From NCBI RefSeq assembly GCF_001514265.1, contig NZ_KQ949002.1, positions 1-64,000 of the forward strand: 64,000 nt of DNA, given 5' to 3'. The first letter of the stretch is position 1. Each line of letters begins with the position of its first letter. Positions 17,970 through 27,860 of the stretch are shown here, one piece after another. A program made the translations under genes and the position numbers. The notes under the pieces are model-generated. The model worked only from the letters and a program-made list of their open reading frames with translations, was not told the DNA's origin and searched no databases. This stretch comes from Streptomyces resistomycificus. GTDB taxonomy: Bacteria; Actinomycetota; Actinomycetes; Streptomycetales; Streptomycetaceae.

Positions 17970-19178
17970 ATGGCTGTCAACAACTCCGCGGAATCGCCCC
18001 TGCCCGTCGGTGAGGTGTCCCGGCTCATCGGTGGGTGGATCGACCGGCTCGGTGCCGTGTGGGTGGAGGGGCAGATCACTCAGCTGTCGCGGCGGCCGGG
18101 CGCCGGGGTCGTGTTCCTGACCCTGCGTGATCCTTCGCACGACATCTCCGTCGGCGTCACCTGTTACCGGCAGGTGTTCGACGCCGTGGCGGACGTGGTC
18201 AGCGAGGGCGCCCGGGTCGTCGTGCTCGCGAAGCCGGAGTGGTACGCGCCGCGGGGGCAGTTGTCCCTGCGGGCCGCCGAGATAAGGCCGGTGGGGGTCG
18301 GGGAACTGCTCGCCCGGCTGGAGCAGTTGAAGAAGTCCCTGGCCGCCGAGGGGCTGTTCGCGACCGAGCGGAAGAAGCCGCTGCCCTTCCTGCCCCAGCT
18401 CGTCGGGCTGGTCTGCGGGCGGGCTTCGGCCGCCGAGCGGGACGTGCTGGAGAACGCCCGGCACCGCTGGCCGGCGGTCCGCTTCGAGGTGCGCAACGTG
18501 GCCGTGCAGGGCGTGCACGCGGTGCCGCAGGTCGTGCAGGCCGTGAAGGAGCTCGACGAGATCGACGAGGTGGACGTGATCGTCGTCGCGCGGGGCGGCG
18601 GCAGCGTGGAGGATCTGCTGCCGTTCTCCGACGAGCAGCTCATCAGGGTCGTCGCGAGCTGTCGTACGCCCGTGGTGTCCGCCATCGGGCACGAACCCGA
18701 CACGCCGCTCCTCGACTACGTCGCCGACCTGCGCGCCTCCACGCCGACCGACGCCGCCAAGAAGGTCGTCCCGGACGTGGGCGAGGAGTACGAGCGCGTA
18801 CGGCTGCTGCGGGACCGCGCGCGGCGGTGTGTGCGGGCGTTGGTCGACCGGGAGGAGCGCGGGCTGGCGCACGCGCTGGCCCGGCCGGTGATGGAGGATC
18901 CGCACCGCGTGATCGACGAGCGGGCCGATCAGGTCTCGTCCCTGCTCGACCGCGGCCGGCGCACCCTCGGCCACCATCTCGACCGCGCCGACTCCGAGCT
19001 GACGCACACGCACGCGCGCGTGGTGGCCCTCTCCCCCGCCGCCACCCTCCAGCGGGGGTACGCCGTGCTGCAGAAGACCGATGGTCATGTCGTCCGCGAC
19101 CCCGGCGAGGTCACGGGGGACGAGGTGCTGCGGGCACGGGTCGCCGAGGGTGAGTTCGTCGTTCGAGTCGATGCATAG
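17970..19178 (+). CDS. xseA: Exodeoxyribonuclease VII large subunit
   Basis: 402 residues from ATG 17970; the open frame upstream of this is GC-rich noise. The N-terminal OB fold (VSRLIGGWIDRLGAVWVEGQITQLSRR.GAGVVFLTLRD) is followed by the conserved catalytic core with IDEVDVIVVARGGGSVEDL, VVSAIGHEPDTPLLDYVADLRASTPTDAA, and a coiled-coil C-terminus ending in LQRGYAVLQ. It forms the large subunit of the single-strand-specific ExoVII complex. The small-subunit gene follows after 9 nt, forming an operon. Confidence 0.96.
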   Translation: MAVNNSAESPLPVGEVSRLIGGWIDRLGAVWVEGQITQLSRRPGAGVVFLTLRDPSHDISVGVTCYRQVFDAVADVVSEGARVVVLAKPEWYAPRGQLSLRAAEIRPVGVGELLARLEQLKKSLAAEGLFATERKKPLPFLPQLVGLVCGRASAAERDVLENARHRWPAVRFEVRNVAVQGVHAVPQVVQAVKELDEIDEVDVIVVARGGGSVEDLLPFSDEQLIRVVASCRTPVVSAIGHEPDTPLLDYVADLRASTPTDAAKKVVPDVGEEYERVRLLRDRARRCVRALVDREERGLAHALARPVMEDPHRVIDERADQVSSLLDRGRRTLGHHLDRADSELTHTHARVVALSPAATLQRGYAVLQKTDGHVVRDPGEVTGDEVLRARVAEGEFVVRVDA

Positions 19179-19187
19179 GGTGGGCGA

Positions 19188-19421
19188 ATGAGCAGCAAGG
19201 TGGATGAGGCGCTCGGCTACGAGCAGGCGCGGGACGAGCTGATCGACGTCGTACGGCGGCTGGAGGCGGGCGGTACGACGCTGGAGGAGTCCCTCGCGCT
19301 GTGGGAGCGCGGCGAGGAGCTGGCGAAGGTGTGCCGGCGCTGGCTGGAGGGTGCGCGGGCGCGGCTGGACGCGGCGCTCGCCGAGGAGGCGGGGACGGCG
19401 GAGGACCAGGGGGACGCCTAG
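19188..19421 (+). CDS. xseB: Exodeoxyribonuclease VII small subunit
   Basis: 77 residues. Contains the family signature LGYEQARDELIDVVRRLEAGGTTLEESLALWERGEELAKVCRRWLEGARARLDAA, a two-helix hairpin that wraps around XseA. ATG start 9 nt after xseA, so co-translated. The C-terminal tail is acidic and variable. Confidence 0.95.
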   Translation: MSSKVDEALGYEQARDELIDVVRRLEAGGTTLEESLALWERGEELAKVCRRWLEGARARLDAALAEEAGTAEDQGDA

Positions 19422-19532
19422 GGACCGTCCGGGCTCCCGGCCGCGACCGTGCCGGGCGGGGCCGGCCTCCGTCCCCGCCCGGGACCGCCGCCGCCCACCC
19501 TGTGAGACGGATCACCACCATCCGACTTTGGT

Positions 19533-19548
19533 TGAAGGTTGAACTTCA
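19533..19548. promoter_or_regulatory. Candidate operator upstream of the nitroreductase gene
   Basis: TGAAGGTTGAACTTCA has perfect 5-bp arms (TGAAG/CTTCA) around a 6-base centre, in an unusually AT-rich pocket 70 nt before the start. MarR and HxlR regulators bind such sites upstream of nitroreductase genes. The binding protein is not encoded next door. Confidence 0.4.
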
Positions 19549-19618
19549 TCTGGCGTACGGTCGGTGACGTCAGCTGGTCCGGTCCCCGGATCCGACGTCT
19601 TCCCGAGAAGGTTTCCGT

Positions 19619-20209
19619 ATGCCCCTCGTTCTTGACCCCGCCGCCCAGGACCTCCTGTTCCGTGAGGCCCGCACGGCGAACACCTTCACCGACGAGCCCG
19701 TGACCGACGAGCAGGTGCAGGCGATCTACGACCTGGTCAAGTACGGTCCGACCGCCTTCAACCAGACCCCCCTGCGGGTCACCCTCGTCCGCTCCCCCGA
19801 GGCCCGCGAGCGCCTGGTCCGGCACATGGCCGAGGGCAACCAGCCCAAGACCGCCGCCGCCCCGCTGGTCGCGATCCTCTCCGCGGACAACGAGTTCCAC
19901 GAGGAGCTGCCGGCCCTCTTCCCGGCCTTCCCGCAGGCCAAGGACCTCTTCTTCAGCGAGCGCCCGGCCCGCGAGGGTGCCGCCGCGCTGAACGCCGCCC
20001 TGCAGGCCGCGTACTTCATCATCGGCGTCCGTGCCGCGGGCCTCGCCGCCGGCCCGATGACCGGCGTGGACCTCGAGGGCGTCCGCAAGGAGTTCCTGGA
20101 CGACGACCACACCCCGCTGATGGTCGTCAACATCGGCAAGCCGGGCGAGGACGCCTGGTACCCGCGCTCCCCGCGTCTGGCGTACGACGAGGTCGTCACC
20201 ACCGTCTGA
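19619..20209 (+). CDS. Nitroreductase-family protein, RutE/malonic semialdehyde reductase-like
   Basis: 196 residues, preceded by AGAAGG. FMN-dependent nitroreductase fold: LFREARTANTFTDEPVTDEQVQAIYDLVKYGPTAFNQTPLRV at the N-terminus, the hydrophobic helix ALQAAYFIIGVRAAGLAAGPMTG, and the short C-terminal part characteristic of the RutE/YdfN group. RutE reduces malonic semialdehyde in pyrimidine degradation, but no other rut genes are present here, so a general NAD(P)H-dependent reductase or detoxifying role is more likely. It stands alone between a palindromic upstream element and a strong terminator. Confidence 0.88.
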   Translation: MPLVLDPAAQDLLFREARTANTFTDEPVTDEQVQAIYDLVKYGPTAFNQTPLRVTLVRSPEARERLVRHMAEGNQPKTAAAPLVAILSADNEFHEELPALFPAFPQAKDLFFSERPAREGAAALNAALQAAYFIIGVRAAGLAAGPMTGVDLEGVRKEFLDDDHTPLMVVNIGKPGEDAWYPRSPRLAYDEVVTTV

Positions 20210-20238
20210 GCGGACGGCGAGCTCTCACGAGCCACAGG

Positions 20239-20270
20239 GAAGGCCCCCGGCGATCACGCCGGGGGCCTTC
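20239..20270 (+). terminator. Terminator after the nitroreductase gene
   Basis: A perfect 14-bp stem (gaaggcccccggcg / cgccgggggccttc) with an atca loop, followed by ttcg. Confidence 0.9.
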
Positions 20271-20348
20271 TTCGCGTCTTCGCGCGCACGGGGCCTGCTG
20301 CGAACTCACGGAGCCACAAGGCTCAGGAGAACTCCGGAGCCGCGCGGC

Positions 20349-20870
20349 TCACGCCATCTTCAGCGCCCCGGCCATCTCCGCCAGCCGGCCGAACGTGCCC
20401 GTGCCCGCCACCACCGTCGTCGCCCCGTCGCCCTCGTGCACCAGCGCGTCGTAGCGGCCGCCCGTGTAGTGCGTCCAGGTCCGGCCGTCGATCTCCTGGG
20501 TCTTCTTCGTCGCCGTGGCGCCCTGGCTGGCGTCGTCGATGAACGCCGAGGGCTTCTGAGTCGACTGCTCGATCTGGACGTACTCCCCGTCGGGCGCGTG
20601 GAAGCCCAGATGCCAGGTGTCGAAGTCCTCGCCCTGATAACGGACGGAGGTCGCCTTCCAGTCCGCGGACAGCCCCTCGGGCGCGGCCACCGGATACGGG
20701 GCGGCTCGGCGCGCGGTGAGCAGCTCGACCCGGTAGTCGACCGTCTTGATCTCCGGAGCCGAGTCGTCATGCGGAATGAAGAGGTAGATGACACCCGCCA
20801 TGAGGGCGATCAGGCCCAGGGAGAGGATCATGTCCCGGACCGTCTTCTGCTTACCGTTCGAACCTGCCAC
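20349..20870 (-). CDS. DUF4245 membrane-anchored protein
   Basis: 173 residues. A short basic N-terminus, one membrane segment (MILSLGLIALMAGVIYLFI), then an extracytoplasmic domain with VDYRVELLTARRAAPYPVAAPEGL, W.ATSVRY, TWHLGFHAPDGEYVQIEQS and GRTWTHYTGGRYDALV. This is the actinobacterial DUF4245 family, commonly divergent from glpX as here; function unknown. Confidence 0.9.
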   Translation of the reverse strand: MAGSNGKQKTVRDMILSLGLIALMAGVIYLFIPHDDSAPEIKTVDYRVELLTARRAAPYPVAAPEGLSADWKATSVRYQGEDFDTWHLGFHAPDGEYVQIEQSTQKPSAFIDDASQGATATKKTQEIDGRTWTHYTGGRYDALVHEGDGATTVVAGTGTFGRLAEMAGALKMA

Positions 20871-20996
20871 GCCCCTATCGTCGCAGGTGCCCTGGTCCGC
20901 TCATCCGTGGGGCCCCCTGCTCATTTTGTCTGCCTGACGATAGAGTCTGGCCCACACCCTCATCCGGCCGTCGTCGTATCAGAAAGGTGCGCCTCG

Positions 20997-22031
20997 ATGA
21001 CCGAGCATCATCATCTGCCGTCCGAACTCGAAGTCCCCTCCGAAGCTCCCGACCGCAACCTCGCCCTGGAACTGGTCCGGGTGACCGAAGCGGCGGCGAT
21101 GGCCGCGGGTCGCTGGGTCGGACGGGGCGACAAGAACGGCGCCGACGGTGCCGCGGTACGGGCCATGCGGACCCTCGTCTCCACCGTCTCGATGAACGGC
21201 GTCGTCGTCATCGGAGAGGGCGAGAAGGACGAGGCCCCGATGCTCTTCAACGGAGAGCGCGTCGGCGACGGCACCGGGCCCGAGTGCGACATCGCCGTCG
21301 ACCCGATCGACGGCACCACGCTGACCGCGAAGGGCATGACCAACGCCATCGCGGTGCTGGCCGCCGCCGACCGCGGCTCGATGTTCGACCCGTCCGCCGT
21401 CTTCTACATGGACAAGCTGGTCACCGGGCCCGAGGCCGCCGACTTCGTCGACATCAACGCGCCCGTGTCCGTGAACATCCGCCGGGTCGCCAAGGCCAAG
21501 CGGTCCACGCCCGAGGACGTCACCGTCGTCATCCTGGACCGGCCGCGGCACGAGGGCCTCATCGACGAGGTCCGGGAGACCGGCGCGCGCATCAGGCTGA
21601 TCTCCGACGGCGACGTGGCCGGCTCGATCCTGGCGCTGCGCGAGGGCACCGGCGTCGACCTGCTGCTGGGCGTCGGCGGCACGCCGGAGGGCATCATCTC
21701 GGCCTGTGCCGTGAAGTGTCTGGGCGGCACCATCCAGGGCAAGCTGTGGCCGAAGGACGACGAGGAGCGCCGGCGCGCGATCGACGCGGGGCACGACCTG
21801 GACCGCGTGCTCATGACCGACGACCTGGTGTCCGGGGAGAACGTGTTCTTCGTCGCGACCGGCATCACCGACGGCGAGCTGCTGCGGGGCGTGCGGTACC
21901 GGTCGGAGACCGCGACGACCGACTCGATCGTGATGCGGTCGAAGTCGGGGACCGTGCGCAAGATCAACTCCGAGCACCGGCTCAGCAAGCTGCGGGCCTA
22001 CAGCGCCATCGACTTCGACCGCGCCAAGTAG
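20997..22031 (+). CDS. glpX: Class II fructose-1,6-bisphosphatase
   Basis: 344 residues from ATG 20997. Conserved motifs: RWVGRGDKNGADGAAVRAMR, VVIGEGEKDEAPMLFNGERVG, CDIAVDPIDGTTLTAKG (metal-binding acidic cluster), LDRPRHEGLIDEVRETGARIRLISDGDVAGSI, and GVGGTPEGIISACAVKCLGG. Gluconeogenic dephosphorylation of fructose 1,6-bisphosphate, metal-dependent; Streptomyces depends on the GlpX type. The N-terminus carries a His-rich start (TEHHHL). It ends in a perfect terminator shared with wblI. Confidence 0.97.
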   Translation: MTEHHHLPSELEVPSEAPDRNLALELVRVTEAAAMAAGRWVGRGDKNGADGAAVRAMRTLVSTVSMNGVVVIGEGEKDEAPMLFNGERVGDGTGPECDIAVDPIDGTTLTAKGMTNAIAVLAAADRGSMFDPSAVFYMDKLVTGPEAADFVDINAPVSVNIRRVAKAKRSTPEDVTVVILDRPRHEGLIDEVRETGARIRLISDGDVAGSILALREGTGVDLLLGVGGTPEGIISACAVKCLGGTIQGKLWPKDDEERRRAIDAGHDLDRVLMTDDLVSGENVFFVATGITDGELLRGVRYRSETATTDSIVMRSKSGTVRKINSEHRLSKLRAYSAIDFDRAK

Positions 22032-22100
22032 GGGCGCCCGTCGGGGCAGGCACGGCCCGCCTCCCGAGCGGCAGGGCCTGGCGAGCACAGAAGCAGAAGC

Positions 22101-22136
22101 AGAGGGGCGCCCCCGGTGCGGTGGGGGCGCCCCTCT
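22101..22136. terminator. Bidirectional terminator between glpX and wblI
   Basis: A perfect 14-bp stem (agaggggcgccccc / gggggcgcccctct) with an 8-nt loop, between convergent genes. Confidence 0.92.
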
Positions 22137-22143
22137 CCTCGTG

Positions 22144-22521
22144 TCAGCCTGCTGCCGCTATGCGGTCCGTCGCCCTCACCGCCTTGTTCAGCTCCACCTC
22201 GCGGCGGCGGCGCCTGGCCAGGACCACGCGGCGTTCGGCGGCGGTCAGGCCGCCCCAGACCCCGTACGGCTCGGGTTGCAGGAGCGCGTGCTCGCGGCAC
22301 TCGACCATGACGGGACAGCCGCCACAGACCCGCTTCGCGGCCTGCTCCCGGGAGAGACGGGCGGCCGTGGGCTCCTTGGAGGGTGCGAAGAACAGGCCGG
22401 CCTCATCGCGCCGGCACACCGCCTCGGTGTGCCAGGGTGCGTCTTGGTCCCTGTCCCGCACTGGCACCCGCTGGGCCGGAACGGCAGCTACCTGCAGGGA
22501 CGAATGCGGCGGTTGCAGCAC
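22144..22521 (-). CDS. wblI: WhiB-family iron-sulfur regulator, WblI-like
   Basis: 125 residues, from a GTG with AGGAG upstream. All four cluster-ligand cysteines are present: C36 (AVCRRDE), C66 and C69 (CGGC), C75 (VEC). The G[VI]WGG turn (YGVWGGLTAAER) precedes a basic C-terminal DNA-binding tail (ARRRRREVELNKAVR). WhiB-like proteins hold a 4Fe-4S cluster, bind the principal sigma factor and regulate development or antibiotic/redox responses. The symbol comes from synteny with glpX and the fumarases, as I recall it for S. coelicolor; which regulon it controls is not evident. Confidence 0.9.
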   Translation of the reverse strand: MLQPPHSSLQVAAVPAQRVPVRDRDQDAPWHTEAVCRRDEAGLFFAPSKEPTAARLSREQAAKRVCGGCPVMVECREHALLQPEPYGVWGGLTAAERRVVLARRRRREVELNKAVRATDRIAAAG

Positions 22522-22694
22522 GGTCTACTCCTGACGACGGCTTCGCGAGCGAGCGACGATGCGACAAGGCCTACCCGCTGTGCGCGCGCCTATGCACTGA
22601 GTTCCCAACCGCTGGATTCCCAGGGCCCTTACGCGCTCTCACGCCCGTCCGAGAGTGATCCTTTCGGCCGCGCACGCCCCCGCATTCACGACCG

Positions 22695-23387
22695 TCAATG
22701 ATCCAGGTGCCTGCGCAAAGTCCTGTCGACCTTGCGGTGCACCCGGTCCAGGATGTCCGCGACGAGCTTGCCGCGCCTGGGCCTGCCCTCGATGTTGCCG
22801 AGCACGGCCCAGCCGTCGACGTAGACGGCCGGGGCGTCCGGATCCGACGCGTCCAGACTGTCCACCTCGAAGTTGCCGAGGACCCCGCCGCCGGTGCCGT
22901 GCAGCGACACGTTCTCCGGGACGCGCACCTCGACGCTCCCGAAGACCGAGATCGCCCTGATGACCACCTGCCGGTACTCGAAGATCGCCTCGCTGAGGTC
23001 GATCTCGACGCTGCCGAAGACGGCGTAGGCGTGGATACGGCGGCCCGCTCGCCAGCGGCCCTTGCGGACGGCGCTGCTGAACACCGCGACCACGTTGTCG
23101 TCCGGGTCGTGCGGGATCGCGTCGGTGGGGCGGCTGGGGGCCGGGGTGTACAGCGGGGTGGTCCGGCGCTCGTGGGCGGCCGGCAGGTCCTGGATGAAGA
23201 CCTCCAGCTCGCCCACCTTCTTGGCCGCCAGCACCCCCTCGACGCGCTCGGCGTGCTCGTCGGCGGTCAGGCGGCCCTCGGCGAGGGCCTCGCGCAGGAT
23301 GTCGGCGACGCGGTCGCGGTCGGCGTCCGACGCGCGCAGCTCGGCCGGGGTCCGCACCTGCGGTTCGGTGTGCTTCTGAAGGTCCAC
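22695..23387 (-). CDS. DUF1707 (SHOCT-like) protein with LiaF-like C-terminal domain
   Basis: 230 residues. Residues about 14-68 form the DUF1707 domain (LRASDADRDRVADILREALAEGRLTADEHAERVEGVLAAKKVGELEVFIQDL). The C-terminal half is a repeated beta domain (VVAVFSSAVRKGRW, AYAVFGSVEIDLSEA, ISVFGSVEVRVPENV, AVLGNIEGRPRRGK) like the cell-wall-stress LiaF C-terminal domain. There are no membrane segments. Function is unknown; the domain pair suggests envelope-stress sensing or peptide-ligand binding. It lies upstream of wblI on the same strand, 173 nt apart. Confidence 0.88.
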   Translation of the reverse strand: MDLQKHTEPQVRTPAELRASDADRDRVADILREALAEGRLTADEHAERVEGVLAAKKVGELEVFIQDLPAAHERRTTPLYTPAPSRPTDAIPHDPDDNVVAVFSSAVRKGRWRAGRRIHAYAVFGSVEIDLSEAIFEYRQVVIRAISVFGSVEVRVPENVSLHGTGGGVLGNFEVDSLDASDPDAPAVYVDGWAVLGNIEGRPRRGKLVADILDRVHRKVDRTLRRHLDH

Positions 23388-23552
23388 GACAGCAGCGTAC
23401 CCAAACGCGATAGATCGCGACTAGGCCTGTGGACAACCCGGATCCGGCCAACTGAGGATTACCTCACAAGACCGCCGTCAGCGACAGGTTCTACGCTGGT
23501 GGGCGCTGCCAATGGAGGCCAGCGGCCGTCTGTCGAGTGAGGAATGGGCGAG

Positions 23553-25220
<1,668 letters not shown>

Positions 25221-25375
25221 CGCCTGCGGGGTGCGGCGGGGGCGGATATCGCCCCCGCCGCTCCTCCCCGTCCCGTCCCCCCAGGGGCTCCGCTCCCTCG
25301 ACCGGGGTGACACGTCGGCTCTACGGGGAACAGTGGTCGCGTCGCGAACGCTGTGAGACGTGGAGGTGATCGTCG

Positions 25376-26788
25376 ATGAGCGACGAGCAGGAGCAGGGTC
25401 CCGGGAGCGGGTACCGCATCGAGCACGACTCCATGGGCGAGGTGCGGGTTCCCGCCCACGCCAAGTGGCGGGCCCAGACCCAGCGGGCCGTGGAGAACTT
25501 CCCGGTCTCCGGGCAGCGGATCGAGCGGGCCCACATCGAGGCGCTCGCCCGTATCAAGGGAGCCGCGGCGAAGGTGAACGCGCGGCTCGGGGTGCTCGAC
25601 AAGGACGTCGCCGAGGCGATCCAGGAGGCGGCCGGGGAGGTCGCCGAGGGCCGGTGGGACGAGCACTTCCCCGTGGACGTGTTCCAGACCGGGTCGGGGA
25701 CCTCGTCCAACATGAACACCAACGAGGTCGTCGCCACGCTCGCGACCGAGCGGCTGGGCCGGGACGTGCACCCCAACGATCACGTCAACGCCTCGCAGTC
25801 GTCCAACGACGTCTTCCCCTCCTCCATCCACATCGCCGCCACCGCCGCCGTCACCCGCGACCTCATCCCGGCGCTCGACCACCTCGCCGCCGCGCTCGGA
25901 CGCAAGGCCGAGGAGTTCTCCGACGTCGTGAAGTCGGGGCGGACCCACCTCATGGACGCCACCCCGGTCACCCTTGGCCAGGAGTTCGCGGGGTACGCGG
26001 CGCAGGTCAGGTACGGGATCGAGCGGCTCGAGGCGTCCCTTCCGCGGCTCGCCGAGCTGCCCCTCGGCGGGACCGCCGTCGGCACCGGGATCAACACGCC
26101 GCCCGGCTTCTCCGCCGCCGTGATCGAGGAGGTCGCCCGGGCCACCGGGCTGCCGCTCACCGAGGCCCGCGACCACTTCGAGGCGCAGGGCGCCCGGGAC
26201 GGGATCGTCGAGACCAGCGGGCAGCTGCGGACCATCGCCGTCGGGCTCACGAAGATCGCCAACGATCTGCGGTGGATGGCGTCCGGGCCGCGCACCGGGC
26301 TCGCCGAGATCTCCCTGCCCGACCTCCAGCCCGGGTCCTCGATCATGCCCGGGAAGGTCAACCCGGTCATCCCGGAGGCCGTGCTCATGGTCGCCGCGCA
26401 GGTCGGCGGGAACGACGCGACCGTCGCGATCGCCGGCGCGGCCGGCAACTTCGAGCTGAACGTCATGCTGCCCGTGATCGCCAAGAACGTCCTGGAGTCG
26501 ATCCGGCTGCTCGCCAACGTGTCCCGGCTGCTCGCCGACCGGACCGTCGACGGGATCGTCGCCCACCGGGACCGGGCCCGCGAGTACGCCGAGTCCTCGC
26601 CGTCGGTGGTGACGCCGCTCAACAAGTACATCGGGTACGAGGAGGCCGCGAAGGTGGCCAAGAAGGCGCTGGCGGAACGGAAGACCATCCGTCAGGTCGT
26701 CCTGGAGAGCGGGTACGTGGAGCGCGGCGACCTCACCGAGGAACAGTTGGACGAGGCGCTGGATGTCCTGCGGATGACGCACCCGTAA
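25376..26788 (+). CDS. fumC: Fumarate hydratase, class II
   Basis: 470 residues, ATG with GGAGGTGAT upstream. Aspartase/fumarase superfamily motifs: TGSGTSSNMNTNEV, HVNASQSSNDVFPSSIH, GRTHLMDATPVTLGQE, and the signature GSSIMPGKVNPVIPE with the catalytic-serine loop. It performs the same fumarate-malate reaction as its neighbour but needs no iron, so the cell keeps TCA flux under oxidative or iron stress. The strong upstream ribosome site argues for its own efficient translation. Confidence 0.96.
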   Translation: MSDEQEQGPGSGYRIEHDSMGEVRVPAHAKWRAQTQRAVENFPVSGQRIERAHIEALARIKGAAAKVNARLGVLDKDVAEAIQEAAGEVAEGRWDEHFPVDVFQTGSGTSSNMNTNEVVATLATERLGRDVHPNDHVNASQSSNDVFPSSIHIAATAAVTRDLIPALDHLAAALGRKAEEFSDVVKSGRTHLMDATPVTLGQEFAGYAAQVRYGIERLEASLPRLAELPLGGTAVGTGINTPPGFSAAVIEEVARATGLPLTEARDHFEAQGARDGIVETSGQLRTIAVGLTKIANDLRWMASGPRTGLAEISLPDLQPGSSIMPGKVNPVIPEAVLMVAAQVGGNDATVAIAGAAGNFELNVMLPVIAKNVLESIRLLANVSRLLADRTVDGIVAHRDRAREYAESSPSVVTPLNKYIGYEEAAKVAKKALAERKTIRQVVLESGYVERGDLTEEQLDEALDVLRMTHP

Positions 26789-26871
26789 CCGATCGCGCCC
26801 GCCGGGCGCCCGGCGCGTGAACCGTGACGCGTACCGCAGCGTCGTATGCCTATGGCACCTAATATCTGTCC

Positions 26872-27561
26872 ATGGCAGACGGTGGAGCGGTGAGAGCGGA
26901 AGCGGGCGGGTCGGCGGTCTTCTGGGCGCCCGGGAGTCAGATCCTGTGGCGTTACCGGGAGAACGGTGGCGCGCGCTTCCACATCGCCCGGCCCGTCACC
27001 GTGGTCCGCGACGACAGCGAGCTGCTCGCCGTGTGGATGGCGCCCGGCACCGAGTGCGTGAAGCCGGTGCTCGCCGACGGTACTCCGGTGCACGTGGAGC
27101 CGTTGGAGACCCGCTACACCAAGCCGCGCGGCGTGCAGCGGGACCGGTGGTTCGGGACCGGGGTGCTGAAGCTCGCGCGGCCGGGTGAGCCGTGGTCGGT
27201 GTGGCTGTTCTGGGATCCGGGCTGGCGCTTCAAGAACTGGTACGTGAACCTGGAGGAGCCGCTGACGCGTTGGGAGGGCGGGGTGGACTCCGAGGACCAC
27301 TTCCTGGACATCTCCGTACATCCCGACCGCAGTTGGCACTGGCGGGACGAGGACGAGTTCGCGCAGGCCCAGCGGGACGGGCTGATGGACGCCCAACTGG
27401 CGCGGAGGGTGCGGGAGGCCGGCCGCTCGGCGGTGGAGGTGATCGAGGCCTGGGGGCAGCCGTTCTCGGACGGCTGGCAGCACTGGCGTCCCGATCCGTC
27501 CTGGAGTGTCCCGGTCCTGCCGGAGGACTGGGATCGTACGCCCGCGCACATGTCGTCATGA
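26872..27561 (+). CDS. DUF402 (FomD-like) protein
   Basis: 229 residues. The beta-rich DUF402 pattern runs through GSQILWRYRENGGARFHIARPVTVVRDDSELLAVWMAPGTECVKP..., then KLARPGEPWSVWLFWDPGWRFKNWYVNLEEPLTRWEGGVDSEDHFLDI, the D/E-rich metal-binding block, and DEDEFAQAQRDGLM. FomD-type members hydrolyse nucleoside diphosphate esters with a metal; this member's substrate is unknown. It sits alone between fumC and the second SpoIIE-type phosphatase. Confidence 0.85.
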   Translation: MADGGAVRAEAGGSAVFWAPGSQILWRYRENGGARFHIARPVTVVRDDSELLAVWMAPGTECVKPVLADGTPVHVEPLETRYTKPRGVQRDRWFGTGVLKLARPGEPWSVWLFWDPGWRFKNWYVNLEEPLTRWEGGVDSEDHFLDISVHPDRSWHWRDEDEFAQAQRDGLMDAQLARRVREAGRSAVEVIEAWGQPFSDGWQHWRPDPSWSVPVLPEDWDRTPAHMSS

Positions 27562-27677
27562 GACCCTTGATGCGCCCCCGGGCAAGAAACGTAGGATCGT
27601 CCTCCGCAAGGGCGCGCAGTGACAACTACCGGAGCACGCGCTGGGCTTGACCGATCGTCACCGAGGGGCGGCAGGAC

Positions 27678-27860
27678 GTGAGCGAGGGGTACGAGGGCAA
27701 CACCGGCGTGAGCGGCACTGCTCGCGCCGGTGGCACAGGAACAGCCTCTGACCACGCGGGAAACCCGTTCCTGGGACACGTATTCCGGGTATCGGGTTCT
27801 CGGCGGGACGAACTGCACGCGCGGCGTGCAGCCCCATACGGACGGATTCGACACGCGTGA
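27678..27860 (+). CDS. Possible 60-residue leader ORF overlapping the next gene
   Basis: A GTG-started frame whose TGA overlaps the GTG start of the SpoIIE-type phosphatase gene by four bases, as in translationally coupled pairs. Its product (MSEGYEGNTGVSGTARAGG...) has no recognised domain and the codon bias is weak. AGGA lies only one base before the GTG. It could be a regulatory upstream ORF or chance. Confidence 0.25.
   Translation: MSEGYEGNTGVSGTARAGGTGTASDHAGNPFLGHVFRVSGSRRDELHARRAAPYGRIRHA

Noticed and set aside
25221..25375. Possible shared terminator or attenuator between the two fumarase genes
   Set aside because: Only weak GC hairpins without a clear stem; no feature claimed.
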